Of a stretch of 64,000 nucleotides of DNA, positions 34,579-47,494 are shown piece by piece. The number at the start of each line of letters is the position of its first letter. Position 1 is the stretch's first letter. The notes beneath the pieces were generated by a model that saw only the letters and a program-made list of their open reading frames with translations, did no database searches and was not told where the DNA came from. This stretch comes from Eretmocerus hayati (Eukaryota > Arthropoda > Insecta > Hymenoptera > Aphelinidae), in NCBI GenBank assembly GCA_029851415.1, contig CM056742.1, positions 10,085,736 through 10,149,735 of the forward strand, written 5' to 3'. The position numbers were made by a program, and so were the translations under genes.

Positions 34579-35889
34579 GTGGGTGTATTCCATTTAATAA
34601 ATAAGAATATAAAGTCTTCGCTTAACTTTGACACTTCACATTTCAACCCGTGAGCTTCATAGCTTGACCTTTCCCAATTTCTTTGATACTAAAGTTTGGG
34701 AGTCTTGACATTAAATTTGAATTGATTGCTACTATTGGTCCCGCAGGACCTTTCAAGCGCCACAGGTTGTCCATCCAATACCTAGAATCATCCTGGTTCT
34801 CCTAATGAGACCCATTCTTCCTACCAGCATCTTCTTTCTTGTCAAGAATTTCGCGGAAGAATATTTACCAAAATGGAATTCTTGAATTAGATGACACCTT
34901 ACGAGCAATGAGAAAAAGCTCATGGCACTGTTCGTGTCGAAACCTGCAAGGTCTGCAAATGGATCGTAAGGTGAAACTCCAAAGGCCTTTGAGATGATTT
35001 CAATTGAATAAACGAGCTCATCATATACATCGTTCTCATTCAGAAAGTATGATTGAGAGCTGAGATACCCTCTCGAGTACTACCATCACAATAGATTTTT
35101 ATTCTTCTTGATCGAAATACATGGATTAGGTATTTCATCATTCCGTGGAATTTCAATGTAACATGTATTAACATTCAAGGTCCAAGTACTGGTCAAAATG
35201 AAGAGCAACATCATCGAGGATACGAGGACAGTTGTCAAGAATCAGAAACTTCAACCTTGAGTAAGTTAACTTACTCATACTGTTTTTAGAATTGCACTGT
35301 GTCATGAAGTTGTCAATAGTCACGATGTCATCGAGATATGTTATATACGTTAGAAATTCTTTAAAAAATCTGGAGAAGATTGAAAGATTGAACGCTTGGT
35401 CACAATCTAACCCTCCCAATGAACTCGGCTCAAGGAGTGTCCAGCATCCATTTTCTTCGAAGGCTAAGGACAAAGTGATTCATTTACGGTGAATTCCGAA
35501 CTACGGTCATCTGAGATTCCGTTATTTCAGTTTTTATTCAAAACTACTCGAAAGTACCTATCTTCAGAGGAGTAGTGTAATTTGATACGAGAGTACAAAA
35601 ATGAATTCATCATCCGTGGTTCAAACTATGCTTTTATGATATTATGAACAAAAGTCGATAAATTGTGCACAAATTCCCTTTTTTCGCATCAGTATTTCAA
35701 AAAGTTTTATGAGGCATTATCATGGGACAATTGTCACAACTTTTATTTGTTACATTTTATACTTATAAAAAAAACATCTATCTCTTACAGTCTTAGTAGG
35801 ATAATTCAACGATAGAGATCTTTCTCTTTCGTGTGGTTTGCACACATCAAATGAAACTATGGATACTTATGAATGCAATTTTTTTGTAG

Positions 35890-36041
35890 GACCAGGTAAT
35901 TCCGGCTCAATCGATGTTTTATCGAGAGTTTTGGAAACTGATCCGGATGTGGTTGCGTGCAACGCAGAAACCAGAAGACAAATAGATAGCGTAATTGACG
36001 AGATTTGTTCATCTTTCTACAGAAAAAATAGCTCTGAATGA
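35890..36041 (+). CDS. Zinc-finger gene B, terminal exon
   Basis: It has the same TTTTTGTAG acceptor, phase and TGA stop as in A. One residue differs (TDPDVV in place of TDPAVV), and C shares the D at that position, so A carries the derived state. Confidence 0.7.
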
Positions 36042-36504
36042 AAACCAATAAGGATTTCAGAGAATAAACACATCCTGGAAACAAAAAAAAACCGAGAAGA
36101 AGCTCAATTCAATAGTTATGAATCAAACATTCATAAATGCAGCTTCGATGCCATTGCAATGAAATAATCAATACAGCTTATCTCATGATCAAACGGACTT
36201 TCAATCCATAACTGCATGTTTTGGTTTTCAATTTAATACGAATCCCTTCGATCCCCAAGATGAAGAACCCAGATACTAGGGAAATGAAGTTCAAAAAATA
36301 TGTGGAAAAACTGATCACATAAAACGCATCATCACTATCTCTATATTTCCTTTCAGTATCCACAAAATTTCCTCATGCAAATTTCGATACATATCTGTAG
36401 TGCTGCGACATATGCGCAAATCACACAATCAGGGCAATTTCAGCTACGAAATCGATCGAGCAATTTAAAATAAACTTCTAAAAATTCGCTTCTTCGGGAA
36501 CATT

Positions 36505-36727
36505 AAGCATATTGACAACCCGAATTGTGAGGGAGGAAATGAAACCTCGTTGCCTGTTTCTTCCATGCCAAGTCAGCGAACATGCTACTCCACATTTTTC
36601 ATGGTCTTACAGTATAAATATTGTAAAATCATGAAAATTGTGGAGCATCATATTAACTGACTTAGCCTGGAAGGAATAGGTGACGAGGTTTCATTTCCTC
36701 CCTCACAATTCGGGTTATCAATATGCT
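36505..36727. mobile_element. Foldback MITE, B copy
   Basis: Counterpart of 13505-13726. The arms remain nearly complementary, including GAGGGAGGAAATGAAACCTC and its complement. Confidence 0.65.
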
Positions 36728-37839
36728 CAACATTTTCATTAAAAGTTAATTCTCAAAAATTTTTTTCAAATCATTCTATTTTCTTATTTTGTTCACACCT
36801 AATCGATTCGAATAGAAGATGAATAATGGATATTGATATCAACCAGGTACGGTGTTCTTAAAATACGTTTATATTACGCTGATCTCCACCAACGGGATTC
36901 TGTAGGATATGTTTCCAGGGCCATTGGAGCTCATTTTCTGATAATAATCAGAATCGGCACTTGGGCCGTTTTTTTTTTTTGAAAGTCCGAAAAACGTATT
37001 CCTTATATCTTCTCTCCACTCTTTTGTCCTCAAATTATCATACAGATCAGGGAAGTAATTTCAAAGTCCGTTGATGGCTCGGCTTGCTTCACTGACTGGA
37101 ATCCAGTGCATTCGTAGCTGGCGCGTTGAGAACGTCAACTTTGTGTAGTTTAGAAAGAAGTCATCACGTATTCAAAGGAAATTTAGCTATTCTTGTGAAA
37201 GATAAAGGTTCATGGGAAACTTGGGTGAGATGCGCCTGTTTCTCTTAGACTATTTCTGACCATAGTAGTCATGGATATGTTCCACACAAATTAATTCATG
37301 GCAGAAAAGCTCGTTTATCATCTAGTTTCGAAACTCGTGTAGTACAGGAAACGTATTTGGATCATGTGAATGAGCTAATCACAAAACTCAATTACACGCA
37401 GTCCCGATGTGCCAATCTCATCAGAGCCAAAATATCGCTCTAAATTGATGTTTGAAAAGAGAGTTAATATCCAGGATTTTTCGAAGGGGAAGAGGTGCAT
37501 TCGCGAGAGAGCCACGAGCCAATGACTTGGATGAACGATATAGTGGAACGTATCAAATTCTGAAATTTGTGAGCCCTTAACCCATAGAAACCGAGACCCT
37601 CTTAGAGAGGAAAAATATTTTTTTTTTGGGTTAATTTACATGCTTAGAGGTTCCTATTAGGCGCATTGCCCGTAGAATTGCTCATAGTGGTCCGGAACAC
37701 CATTTTTTGTGATGGGTCCTGCAGGACCCACCAGGTCTTTGGGGTGCTCGATAAGGGGGATGATGAAATAATCGTTGCACATTCACATATATCGTTATTG
37801 TTGAGGCATGTATTCTGTCAAATGTCAATTCACAATGTA

Positions 37840-38812
37840 AGGTCAGTGTACCCAACTTGCTCCCATTAAGCCATTTTCTTAATAACTTCGGCCCAGCTCC
37901 ATATTTTCCAACGTACCTTAGCTCATTTTAAAGCTTGTCTTAAGACCTTCAGAATAAATTGAGGTACATTCAATTCGAACCAACTGGAGCCAAACTGTTT
38001 GAATTCTCCCAAAAGGTGATTTTTGATAGTTTACAAAAGTGTGTACCCAACTTGCCCCCATTAAGCCTTTTTCTTAATAACTTTAGTTTACTTCAACGAT
38101 TTCCAACGTGCTTCAACTCATTTTGAAGCTTGTTGAAAGACCTTAAAAATGCACCAAACTACGTCCAAATTGGATCAATTGGAGCCAAACTGTCTCAATT
38201 CTTCCGAAATAAATGATGGAAATCGGCGATAAAGTGTTTTTGTCGCCGTGCACGCACATTTAGAGCTTTTCGGTGGTTCGAAACACTACTTCTAACCCAT
38301 TTTGACGTGATGAACACGTTCTGAGTGGTGAAAAAAGTCGTTCTGCACGCCCTTTCGAGATAAACGTATGGGGGCATGTTAGGTACACTCCGATGTTGGC
38401 ATCCTTGTTTACAAATCGTCTCCGTGTTTTGCACATAAAACAGCTCCATATCCAAAATTTGCAATTTTGGAAAATGGATTTTGAAGGTCTTGAAACAAGA
38501 AATCGAATGCGCTAAGGTACGTCAAAATTGGTTGAACTCAAAGAATTTGGCACCGATTTTACTGAAGGCGATTCCCTCGGCGCTTTCTTAGCTAAGCAAT
38601 CACGAAAAATATAAAAATCACTTTAGATTTTCTGGAGAACGCAGGAATGATTCGGGGTCGACGCAAACTATTTACTTTCTCATATTTCAACATAACAAAC
38701 GTAAAAAAAATCGCCGGGAGGCCAAGGAGTGCCCATCCCCGATATCGGCATATGGGGGCAAGTTGGGTACAGAGGCAAGTTGGGTACAGAGGCAAGTTGG
38801 GTACACTTACCT
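37840..38812. mobile_element. TA-target element nested in piggyBac
   Basis: It begins AGGTCAGTGTACCCAAC and ends GTTGGGTACACTTACCT, flanked by TA on both sides (37838-37839, 38813-38814). Near the right end the unit GGCAAGTTGGGTACAGA is repeated about three times in tandem. The interior matches 7234-8189, including the two internal units of about 190 bp. It inserted into the piggyBac 3' region downstream of the transposase. Confidence 0.75.
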
Positions 38813-38848
38813 TATATCATAATATAAACTTGTTCGATTTACATATTA

Positions 38849-41186
38849 TTAAGTTGTACCGTTATTATTATGGTGAAAAGCGTAAAAACAATTTTTTGCT
38901 CTGTTGCAACAAAGGAACAAATTGCATTTTGTGCAAGATGAGTATACTTTACTTGCAGTGCAGAGCTTGCATCTTTGTTTTTTATCGCCGTAGACAACAA
39001 AATGATCAGTAGCATCGAATCTAGTGTCCGCCACTGGCCTTTTCGACGGTTGGCGATCAGACTGGCTTAGATTAGATAGTGATCGTGATGGACGGTCGCG
39101 AACTTCTCTACCACTTGCATAAAGGCCTTCGGCAACTTTCCCCGACATTCTTTCAAAGTTAAGCATTTGTCTTTTGAAAATGTTGATTTTTTTTTAGCAT
39201 GATTCGAAGAATTCTTTGAAGACTTCTTCAACTCGTATTTACTTTTGTAAGCTAACCAAGCATTTACTAGACATGATTCGGTCAAATAATAGAAAATAGG
39301 TAGGTACCATCTCAAACTTTTACAAGGTGATCGGTAGGCGCTCACCAAGCAGTTATTCTTATCGACTCCCCCCATTATTTCATTATACGCTTTCACCAAG
39401 TTCGGGCAAGGTATACTAATCTTTTTCTTCCCCTCTTTACATTATCTTTCGATGGTAGTTACAGGCTCTACACCATGCATAGAGCTACCTACTATCACAC
39501 ACTTATTACCAAAATATTTCAGTAGTATTACCTGATCGTTATGAGTTTTATGATCATGTGATCCTCTCGATTCTTCCTTCAGAGACTTGTCAGTCAAGAG
39601 CGGACAGTGTTCGATTCTATTTGCTCGAAAAGTGCCAGTAGCAAAGATACCTAACTCATTCCGCAGATACGGGAATAATTTCGTACTCGAAAAATAATTA
39701 TCACAGTAAATTTCAATACTATTATATTTCCGCACACTCTTGGAAAGAGCAATCACTGCTGACGCTCCGACGCAGGCTCAATTCTTTCTCAGTGAGAGAC
39801 ATTGGAGTACCATTGAGTAGAGTGAACGTGGGTGAGCCCTGATAAGCTATGAAATTATACGCGATCCCGTCAGCATCAACAATTTCAAAAAATTTAAAAC
39901 CCCATTTGATAGGTTCACTTTTGATATACTGCCGAAGTTGGCCAGTCTTCTTGCCTTTGTGAGGGATCATTGTCTCATCTACAATATATTCAGTTACATC
40001 TGATTTACAACTGTTACAGGTTTTCCGGATATATTTCATCAAAGGTCTGATTTTAGCGAATCTGTCTGGAGTATCTTTCGATATTTTTATATTATCATTG
40101 AAATGCAAGTTTGCTTGGATTTCTAAGAATCTATCTCTTGTCATAATTGACGCTACTTGCCAAACTCTATATGCTGCTGACCAGTAGTCCCTCATACTTG
40201 GGAGCTGAACTATCCCCATATACATGATAACGCTGAGAAAATCAGTGAACTCACCATAGGTCAAATCAGTCCAACTTCTTTTTTCCCTGCCAATTGTGCA
40301 ATCCTCTCTGGAATTTTTTTCTTCTATTCTCTGAGATGCATAAAGATTGGTTTGTTCTACAATGTAGTCGATCGCATCCTTTGGGAAAAATCTCAAGAAA
40401 TACTGTAGGCAAGTATCATTACTGACTTTAGCACTTCGAGTCGCCATGGCCTCGAAACTGTAAGAATAATACTATATGAGTTTGCCTGTAATATTAGCAT
40501 AGATCAGTACACCGAAATAGTATTTTTGAATTTTCTATATCTATTTGAGAAATCAATTTCTACCTGATTGATGGCAGATCGCTCTCTTCCCATAAAATCT
40601 CAGCACATTTCTTCTTCGTGGCCTGCCGCGAAGCACTTTTCTTTTCACCGCTACAGGAATCGTTGATTTAGTTTTTGATGCCTGAGTGAGTCGACTCACA
40701 TCTGTTTCAAACTCATTCTGAATTTCTTCTCTTTCATCCGCCAGAATTTTGGTTGACTTCACTTGTCTCGATCGAGTACGACTAGAAATGCCCTGGTTAT
40801 CGTTTGGAACGAGGCTTTTTTCACTTGATTGACTACGTTAGAGGCTTTTTTTTACGACTCGTAGAACTTGTCTGATCTCCAATAATTGTTTCCAATTGCC
40901 TCTTTCGCTTACGTCCTCGGAGCGGTCGACTTCGCGAATTTCCTGATAGTCGCGCTGTTGTAATTTCTGAATTGTTCTCATTCGTTTCTACCTCTCGCAG
41001 AACCCAATCTGCGAGCATTGATTCTTCCTGATCCTGACGATGTTCAGAATATGAAACAATTTCATATTCATCATCGGAGCTATCAATATCAACATCTGAT
41101 AGGGAAGAATCAGGCGGTGCAGTAGCAGTAAACGTTGATTTAAAAAGAGTTATTATTTTCCTCAAATTCGGCACATTCTTCGGCAT
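38849..41186 (-). pseudogene. piggyBac transposase, degenerate
   Basis: An acidic N-terminal part (41186-40833, starting MPKNVPNLRK) and a basic part (40762-40553) precede the DDE core. An intron with CAG|GTAGAA and TTCTTACAG|TT may join the basic part to the core. The core (40447-39722) begins MATRSAKVSND and contains VDETMIPHKGK with the first Asp. After a frameshift near 39750 comes EIYCDNYFSSTKLFPYLR with the second Asp. After an in-frame stop near 39441 comes EIMGGVDKNNCLVSAYR with the third Asp, and the usual nearby fourth Asp is Asn. A second frameshift near 39166 leads to the C-terminal zinc-binding Cys-rich domain (CKLC..CTKCNLFLCC). At least three lesions make it non-functional. Confidence 0.85.
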
Positions 41187-42052
41187 ATTGTTTTTATATA
41201 ACTTTTATTCACCTCGTTTTTATCGAGCTCTCCACTCACCTGGAATTCTCCAAAATGCGCATGCTTTCATCTAATTCACTTTTACACTCCGAAAACGCCC
41301 CTTGCAGAATTATGCTGCAGCAAACCTCATTTTTACACTTATTATAGAATGAAATATATGGCTCCTTGAAGGTATTGCAAAATTTGCACGTATTGTCTTG
41401 TAGTTCAAGCTGATAACAACGTCAACATTGCAAGCGACGAACATTATAGACGAACAGCATCATTGCAGACCGGGAGAGGGGGATCGTCGCGCCGTCGCCG
41501 GCCTCCCCCCTATCCGAAACGTATACTTTTGTTTCGATTATAACTCATGTGATAGACAGCCCGTTTGACAAAGTTCTATCCATTCATGAAACTACGTACA
41601 GTGATATTCATCTTAGAACGATAGAACTCAAAACGATCGCAAGATGAGCAAGATTCCGATTTTACCTACCTTCGAAGCCTAGTGGGTCCTGCAGGTCCCA
41701 TACCTTCAGCACATCAGCCCCTCTCGAAATCGCAAATGGTGGCAATTGTACCGCTGAGATACCTTCAAAGGAAGTCTGAACTTGATCTTTGAACAGTTTT
41801 TACCCACCAAAGTCTCCCCGTTTCAACGTATCATCGAAAAAGATGAAAGGAATCGCGGCATTTTTTAAACTTTGAAAAAACGTTGTATTGTAACTATCAT
41901 CAGAACTTGGGGGGGGGGGGGCTTGATTAATCTCTCATAGCATGAAAAATGGTCACATTGGACCTGAATTGAGATGACAAGACGCCTATAGCATTGAAGA
42001 GTCGCTCCTGGTATTTGTAGTATGACTTTCAAACCAGGCGGCTATGGGTTAA

Positions 42053-42253
42053 AATGTTGTTTTGGGATCAAGACAGGGAAAAACTAAAGTCCTTCACATT
42101 GACAAGCTCAAATACGCCTCTACAAGAATGAGCAATGGTTAATGTTCTTCATTCTTCATTTTATTTGCGGGAAATAGAGCAAAATTGAACATTTCATCAT
42201 GTAACCAATATATCGATACCTCCTACGAAGACTATCACGTACGCTAACGCCTG
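42053..42253. other. Flank between piggyBac and the foldback element
   Basis: No gene. Its last about 35 bases, starting CCTACGAAGACTATCACG, are one unit of the minisatellite that resumes at 42908. The next element therefore interrupted that array. Confidence 0.5.
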
Positions 42254-42907
42254 CCCATGTAAAAATGGGAACCCTATGATCATATATGAACAGGGGGTCC
42301 AAGGACCCTATGACCATATATGAACATCTATGGATTGGTTGCATTTTCAGGGAATATTACATCAAAAAGTCACAATGCTGATCTTGCATAACCGAGAAAA
42401 TCTCCAAGAGTTCATGAGGTGATTGAATTCAAACGATCCGTAAGTGATATCATTATATATCTTAATAGGAAAAATTTTTAATTTACAAGATCAAAAACGT
42501 TTGGCAAATTAGCAACGAACCAGCATAAATGTAATATTTCTCAAAATGATAATCTCAAGATATATCAAATTGTGCAGATTGGTCACCAATTTGCCAAACG
42601 TTTCGAATCTTGATTATTAAAATTTTTTTTCTTCTAGTAAGAGAATGATATCACTTCATTAAATAATTGAATCAAAACGATCACAGATCGTTTTGATTCA
42701 ATTATTTAATGAACTCTTGGAGATTTTCTAGGTCATGCAAGATCAGCATCGTGACTTTTTGATGTAATATTCCTTGAATATGCAACCATAACAACTTTTC
42801 GGATTTTAAAAAATTTTGAAAATCGTTTCATAAATGTTCATATATGATCATAGGGACCTTGGACCCCATGTTCATATATGATCATAGGGTTTCCATTTTT
42901 ACATGGG
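42254..42907. mobile_element. 654-bp foldback element with CCCATGTAAAAATGG ends
   Basis: The left arm CCCATGTAAAAATGGGAACC and the right arm are complementary. Subterminal ATCATATATGAACA motifs and an AGTTCAT..TGATTCAA region also lie in inverted order. The interior contains a near-perfect 28-bp palindrome arm pair (42655-42682 and 42686-42713, loop ACA). It has no coding capacity. No clear target duplication was found. Confidence 0.75.
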
Positions 42908-43045
42908 TGGCGGGAAGTAACACTTGCGCGATATCGTCCGACGAAGAGTATCAGTTGCGCTTATGTCCGACGAAAACTAACACATAGCGTCTGCTCCCGG
43001 CGAAGAGTAACACGTAGCCCTCACGCCCGGAGAAAAGTATCACTC
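42908..43045 (+). repeat. Minisatellite, about 37-bp units
   Basis: About four imperfect units resemble CGACGAAGAGTAACAC followed by TAGCG, starting near 42908, 42941, 42978 and 43014. A further unit lies left of the foldback element at about 42221-42253. Confidence 0.6.
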
Positions 43046-43179
43046 GAATCTCGGGGGCAATTACTTCGAAGTGTTGAATTGCTCGTTACAATTTGTGATT
43101 CTTTTCGAATCGGAAATTGAGAATTTTGACACATTTCTGAATTCAGAAAAGATTCCAAATTTTGCCGAGGAATAAATCG

Positions 43180-43440
43180 AAGGCAGTCAAATCCGCAAAT
43201 GCTCGGAGGCTCGGACCAAAGGTTCCATCGGGGGAAGTATTCAATCCTACAAAGGCAACAAAATTTCCAAATACCTGGATCGTCGAACTAAAGTGAGTTA
43301 TTTTGAAAGAAAACTAGTCCCAAAAACTAGGAAGACAATCAAATCCACAAATAACCGGATGATCGGACCAACAATTTTGCCAGGTGATGAGTAAATCCCA
43401 AAACTAAAGTAACGAAAGGAATACACGGATACCATAACCC
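43180..43440 (+). repeat. Diverged tandem duplication, about 150-bp period
   Basis: Segments starting AAGGCAGTCAAATCCGCAAA (43181) and AAGACAATCAAATCCACAAA (43331) share GGACCAA and AAATCC/ATTCAATCC features downstream. This is a weak two-unit repeat. Confidence 0.4.
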
Positions 43441-45809
43441 ATCTTGTGGTCAACGGTAATTTTCTCAGAATGCATTTGAAAAATGAGAAACAAATTCAGT
43501 TTCTTGAGATGGAGTAAATTTTACGTCAAAGTCAGGGATTATGAATTTCATCAATGTCCTCAACACAGGAGCAGGAAACCTTTCCTGTCCAAAATGAGTC
43601 AAATTATCTTAGTTGGATAGTTTAAATCAAAAATGAACAAAGCTTAATTGTTCAAACAAATTTGATTTAAGCAAAACCTGAAGATTTCTAAGTCTGGCAA
43701 CATGAATTTCTATGATCAGGAGGGTCTTTTTGAGGGAATCCTGCAGACAAACCTCGTCCGAATAATCTTCCCAACGATAGCGCCAGCTCTAGTCGGACTT
43801 GGACGTGTTTGACAAGCGGTCGGCTTGGCGGCCGGGCCTAGGTCACGAACTTTGACCCTGGCAACCTTCAAAACTTCGCGGATAGGCCCGATAAACAAAT
43901 TTTTTCGGATTTTACGCATCTCGCTCTATCAGAATCCGTCGAGACCTCATGATATGTTGTTGACAAGTTGAACCAAAAAATTATCGACTTTTGCATTAAT
44001 TATCTTGATAACCTTTCTGATGGTAACCGGAGCGGATTTGAATTTCATTGGCCAGACTCTACCAATATCAATCATCACCTCAAGATATTCCGATCGACAA
44101 GCATTCAGATAGCCCGACCACGGACTATTTGGACGGCAGCTCTTTGTCTTATGGGATTCAACACTGCGCGGGAACCACCAGAGGGGACCGACGCACACAG
44201 GGGAGGAACTGCGATTTGCACCGTTACAGCAACGTGCTAATGAGAGCGATCGGCTGTTTGTTATTTTCTGATTTACTATAGTTAGATGTGTCAATATTTG
44301 CACCCTGGCCACGATGGCCAAATATACTGATATTTTTTAATCAAACTCATTGGAGAACACCTACCCGTACCAGTTGCATGTTTCACATGTACCCATGCTC
44401 ATGGAGATTACTTACACCCAGCAGTACCAGTATCCCATCGAGTTCCAGAGTTACCTCATGCTTAGATCAATTTTGAGAATTCATTGTGTACTGATTGGTC
44501 TAAAAAAATGTAGAGGACTTGGAGAAGATGTTGATTTTTCCAGTGAACATTTTCAAGTCTTGAGCTAACGTGAGAAACATCATTACGAGAACGTATCAAT
44601 GACAAATTGAGCCAAAATTAGTGTTGTAACTATTGGTGTTAATATAATTTCAGATGCTTGAGGATTCAACAAGATAGGCAAAAATCGTATGAATATGTGG
44701 TAAAAGCTTGAGAACTTCACATGATCTGGGTTATGTCTGCCATGAAAAATTGTATCAGCGCGATTTTTTAAACGAAATGTTTGTCTGCCCAAACACGTTA
44801 ATTGGGCGGAATTCCGTTCAGATTAACATATGATAAATGTGATAAATTACTTTGAAGTGCATGACTGATAAGGAGAGAGTTGACTCTCTGAAAGGAGGGT
44901 ATATCAGAAGATGCCTTAGGTTAGTGCACGCTACTATCCAAACTCTGTATGTTCCCAAAATTTTGTTAGGATCGAAATTCTCTCGCACGAGGAGTAGTGT
45001 TTAAGAAAAAGTCTCCCACTACGGGGAAGATTTCTCAAAGTGATTTAATTTCTCGGAAGTTTTTCCTCGAATAGAAAATCTAAAACAAGCAGTTTTTCTC
45101 ATTACGGGAAGTCACCTCTCAAAATGAAGAATAATTTCTCAGAATGAGAACTTTCTTCTCAGAATGAGAAAAATATTTTCTCAAAACACCATTGTGAGGA
45201 AAATGGTCGTACTGATGAAAATTGGGGTTATGATTCCAGCAAATCATCAACATGATAGTTCATTATCTTTGATCTCATATCGAAAACACCAAGGAAATAT
45301 GCTCTATCATAAGATATTGTGGATTTTTCGTCAATGATGATTAATATTGAAGTTGGTGTTTTATCGATCTTATCGAAAAGAAATATGCTCTAGTTCAATT
45401 TTCTTCGCACCCCGGATCCGACTTTGAAAATTAACTCAAAGATCACCGCGACCTTGCGCAATTATTGTTTCCATCACCACTCAAGTCGTATGCGATCAAG
45501 AATCATTGTAGCAGGCAAAATTTTGTGAATATCTCCAAAATCTATGCGAAGTCAACATAAGCCACAGAGGTTAAATTTCTTTCTGTTCCAGGTCAGCAAT
45601 ACGAATTCACACAGCAAGATTCCATTCCTCATCTTGAGAAATTTCTCAAACGAGAAATGGAAAATTTCTTGAAATAACACGCACTCGGGGTAAGATAATT
45701 CTCTCCTCATTTTGAGAAATATTTTTTAATGTGCAAATCCGCGGGGAAGGGTTTCGCCTCTCAGGCTCTGCGCAATTATCCCAGGCAGAAAAATGAGGTC
45801 AATCACGAC
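43441..45809. other. Intergenic DNA with TTCTCANAATGAGAA clusters
   Basis: No gene is supported. Between 45080 and 45190, and again at 45635-45720, short palindromes such as TTTCTCAGAATGAGAA and TTGAGAAATTTCTCAA are clustered. The open frames at 43716-43919 and 43947-44321 (minus) have no recognisable domain. Confidence 0.4.
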
Positions 45810-46511
45810 TAAGATAGCTGATTCGAACCAGAGCTAGATTTTATTGGGTGAAACTAGTTGGAGGCATCATACAAGAATTATGAAGAGCTAAGGGTTCACA
45901 AAGTGCCTCCAAGAATCTTGAGGAATCAATATTCAAAACGAGAGAAGCAGCTCGATCCTCTGACTTCATGATATTTCATCACATAAATGTTACAAAGAGG
46001 TTAGCTACTCGTGCTAATTCATCTCAAGTTACTCGCACAACTTTCACCTTTAGAGTTTTTATCGGTATGTGCTCGGAGTCTTGTATTGTTTGTTGGCAAT
46101 TTCTCAATACTTGACTTGATTATTCTTACAGTAATTTCAATACTGCCACTCGACATCTTCTCTTCCATTTGTGAATGATATTACAGAATGAATATTATAC
46201 ATATGGCTCGATTGCACAGCTGTTTGGAATCGTCAGGACTTCTTTATTCCAACAAAAAGTGAAACTCAATAGCTCGAGGCTCATTCGATTTTGTTTGATT
46301 GTTATCAATAATCTTTGATAACAATCGTTGTTCTTATCGCTAGAGTAAACCACCACGTGAAGTGGATTAGAAAAACTATCAACCTTCACGGGTCCCATCG
46401 ATTCTGAGTAGTGAGAAGTTTGTGTTATGTGCGATCGGTTCTGGACTTGAGTATGTCTAAAAAACTCGAAATGATTCTGATGATATTTTTCATTTCTTGT
46501 ATTTCATACAG

Positions 46512-46552
46512 ATATGTTTCTACGCAAGGGCCAACTACGATACTCCCAACGA
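46512..46552 (+). CDS. Candidate small upstream exon of zinc-finger gene C
   Basis: A 41-bp copy of 5868-5908 that keeps the CATACAG acceptor and has GTAAGT as donor. In the favoured frame it reads YVSTQGPTTILPT. An upstream segment at about 46345-46407 corresponds to A 5701-5766 and has a stop in the one frame that is open in A. Confidence 0.35.
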
Positions 46553-46705
46553 GTAAGTAAATCAACTTTACCGAATGCGATTGGGATTGCAAATGAGCTT
46601 GTCTGATTCTGTCTTAATTCGAGGAAACTTGTGCGTGAAAACTCAATTATATTTCGTCTCGAAAGTGAAACTATTCTCTGTAAGTCTGCTGAGGTTTTTG
46701 GAATA

Positions 46706-47494
46706 AGGTGAGTGTATCCAACATGGCCCCATGAAATGATATCAGGAATTGGCTCTCGTTGTCCATACCGCAAATTTTTTCACAAGTCATGTTGAAATAT
46801 GAGGAGATAAGTGGTTTAGCTCTAAACCGAATCGTTCCTGCGTATCTCAGAAAATTCAAAGTGAGAATTGCATTTACCATTCCGGATTGCTAATCAATCG
46901 CCGAGGAAATTGCGATACCAACAATTTTTGGTTCGACCATTCGCAACGTACTCCAGCGCATTCAATTTCTCGGCTCAAGACCTTCACAATCCATTTCTTA
47001 GGGTTGCACGAGTCAGATTTGGAACCATATTGGGAACAAAGTACGGAGACGATTTATAGAATATCAAGCGCAACATTAGAGTGAACCCAAAATGCCCACG
47101 TGTGAATATCTTGGAATGGTGTGCACTGAGCTTCTTCTACCACTCGTCACATATTTACTAGGTCAGAGTAAACTGAAAATAGTTATTTGGAGCTGTAGAA
47201 CAGCTCTGAATGCGGTTGAACAAAAATAAAAGTGATTCTGCGCTCTTTGTCACCGATTTACATTGTTCCAAAGTCTAGGGGCATGTTGGGTACACCCTTT
47301 CGAAACTCAGGAGTAATCATTTTGAAGAAATTGTGACAGCTCAGTCCTGAGGGCTATTCAGTTTAACTCACAACAGCTCATTTTGAAGCTTTTGGAACAA
47401 TCTTCAGAATGGACTGAAGTGCGTTGAAACATATTGGAGTTGGCTATAACCAGTGGCAGAATGGTGAAGGGGAGCATGATGGGTACACTTACCT
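46706..47494. mobile_element. TA-target element, C copy
   Basis: It begins AGGTGAGTGTATCCAACATG and ends GATGGGTACACTTACCT, with TA immediately outside both ends (46704-46705 and 47495-47496). It is 789 bp and non-coding. Its A and B orthologues are decayed, and the C copy lacks the Harbinger-like MITE found in them. Confidence 0.7.

Larger units (their letters stand above)
22886..37443 (+). repeat. Segmental duplication unit B
   Basis: Direct-orientation copy of unit A. It starts with AAACAACCACGACCCAGC and ends after GCTCTAAA. Compared with A it has a complete fifth zinc finger, an insertion of about 200 bp at about 29790-29985, and a rearranged C-rich stretch at 25305-25415. Divergence is uneven, from none over more than 1 kb (about 32430-33690) to several percent elsewhere. 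Confidence 0.93.
37581..42048 (-). mobile_element. Complete piggyBac-type element, TTAA-flanked
   Basis: CCCATAG (37581-37587) and CTATGGG (42042-42048) are the outer ends, each bordered by TTAA (37577-37580 and 42049-42052), the diagnostic piggyBac target. Subterminal palindromes GGGTCCTGCAGGACCC (37714-37729) and GGGTCCTGCAGGTCCC (41684-41699) occur near each end. The 4468-bp element contains a decayed transposase on the minus strand and a nested TA-target element at 37840-38812. It is inserted about 135 bp beyond the end of unit B. Confidence 0.9.
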
